Origin: Planctomycetaceae bacterium
GTDB taxonomy: Bacteria; Planctomycetota; Planctomycetia; Planctomycetales; Planctomycetaceae
Reading direction: 5' to 3'
Length of the DNA stretch: 54,357 bases
NCBI GenBank assembly: GCA_028284145.1
Contig: JANQSH010000113.1
Coordinates: 1 to 54,357, forward strand
The stretch's first letter is position 1. Every line of letters starts with the position of its first letter. Both the position numbers and the translations under genes were made by a program. Below, piece after piece: positions 53,745-54,357 of the stretch. The notes below the pieces were generated by a model. It was not told the DNA's origin, did no database searches, and worked only from the letters and a program-made list of their open reading frames with translations.

Positions 53745-54140
53745 TTTTCCAATACGGTTCAATGGACAGGAGCTGAGCCTGAGACAGGGAAACTATAGTG
53801 AATTGGCGAGGAGACATGAATTGGAATACCCACACATGAAACAAAGACCAAACATCCTCGATGCGAAGACGAGTAGACATTCGATTCGACTGTGAAAAAA
53901 TGGCGATACAAAAATGAAAATTTGTCGCTTTTGTTTCTTTCCGAAGTCGTCACAGGTCGATATACTGATCTCTCCATCGATGAGAGCGATCAGTCGATTT
54001 TGCCATGAACAACTCGCCATTCTCCCCGGTGTTATTTGCATCAACCTGTTTGATGAAAGCTGTTTACGTTTCAATCCACTTCATTTGTGTTTTGGAATCG
54101 TGCGGAGGATTTGGCTGATACGAATGATGTTGTACATTGA
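53745..54140. other. intergenic region with a 31-bp palindrome
   Basis: An AT-rich gap of nearly 400 bases between the kinase gene and the initiator tRNA, which are divergent. The only clear structure is the palindrome at 53964-53994. Short open frames here have no support. Confidence 0.5.
53964..53994. promoter_or_regulatory. near-perfect palindrome, possible operator
   Basis: ACTGATC-TCTC and AGAG-C-GATCAGT form an 11-bp stem with one bulged C. They enclose CATCGATG, which is itself self-complementary. It lies about 220 bp upstream of the kinase start and 150 bp before the tRNA. The symmetry suits a dimeric regulator or a cruciform better than a terminator, because no T-tract follows. Confidence 0.5.
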
Positions 54141-54214
<74 letters not shown>

Positions 54215-54258
54215 CTTGCTTTTCCAGTAGCAAAACTGGAAGACTGCTAAGTTATACG

Positions 54259-54288
54259 AAAGGCCGATGCCGAGAGGTGTCGGCCTTT
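54259..54288 (+). terminator. intrinsic terminator after the initiator tRNA
   Basis: AAAGGCCGA pairs with TCGGCCTTT around a 12-base loop and is followed by T and C. The stem has nine pairs and ends in T residues. It lies 44 bases after the tRNA and would end its transcript. The remaining bases to the end of the window show nothing further. Confidence 0.8.
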
Positions 54289-54357
54289 TCGCGTTCTATC
54301 GCCAGTTCTGGCAACAGTTTCGAGCGTCGCCGTTGGTCTCTGATTGGCAATCTCGCC

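Overview
The window looks like a chromosomal segment of a planctomycete, probably of the order Planctomycetales. The evidence is the gene content: a MoxR/DUF58/von Willebrand (VWA) supercluster with very large membrane proteins, HtrA-like proteins in tandem, an NPCBM-domain protein, a ThuA-like protein, a secreted PQQ-type propeller, a sulfatase relative, a short basic planctomycete-type protein, and giant secreted proteins with no recognisable family. The genus is not resolved. TGA is used as an ordinary stop by several genes, so the genetic code is standard.

Layout. (1) 157-1325 (-): a secreted helical protein and a possible 47-aa ORF overlapping its start. (2) 1824-9251 (-): a Tad/Flp-type pilus locus in the order cpaA, tadE, cpaB, tadG-like, cpaF, tadB, tadC. 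No Flp pilin, secretin or TadZ/CpaE is visible. (3) 9712-21056 (+): an inositol-monophosphatase-family enzyme, then two overlapping genes (1157 and 2278 aa) that appear to hold three copies of one large ectodomain-plus-membrane module. (4) 21067-29745 (-): UppP, three HtrA-type proteins (one with an intact triad, two lacking the nucleophile), an NPCBM protein and a secreted helical protein. (5) 29817-42390 (-): MoxR, DUF58, BatA-like VWA, VWA/amidotransferase-like, a large membrane protein and a protein with a 150-bp-periodic Ser-Gly-Asp repeat. (6) 42957-54357: a sulfatase relative without active-site residues, several small secreted proteins, a GNAT protein, a candidate selenoprotein, a lactonase-fold propeller, a PQQ-type propeller, a Ser/Thr kinase and an initiator tRNA.

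The strongest unusual signal is at 49130-49480 (-). A heavy-metal-associated (HMA) domain reads straight through an in-frame TGA placed exactly at the first cysteine of the metal motif (UxxC). A 6-bp hairpin with a GGUCC loop follows at the spacing expected of a bacterial SECIS element. This is best read as a small exported selenoprotein.

Three families of roughly 100-bp dispersed repeats (A: three copies, B: two, C: two) are also present. Nearly every copy begins at or overlaps the stop codon of a neighbouring gene. Family B carries a hairpin that contains the TAG stop, and its stem is preserved by two compensatory base-pair changes, so it looks like a mobile or recurrent 3'-end module.
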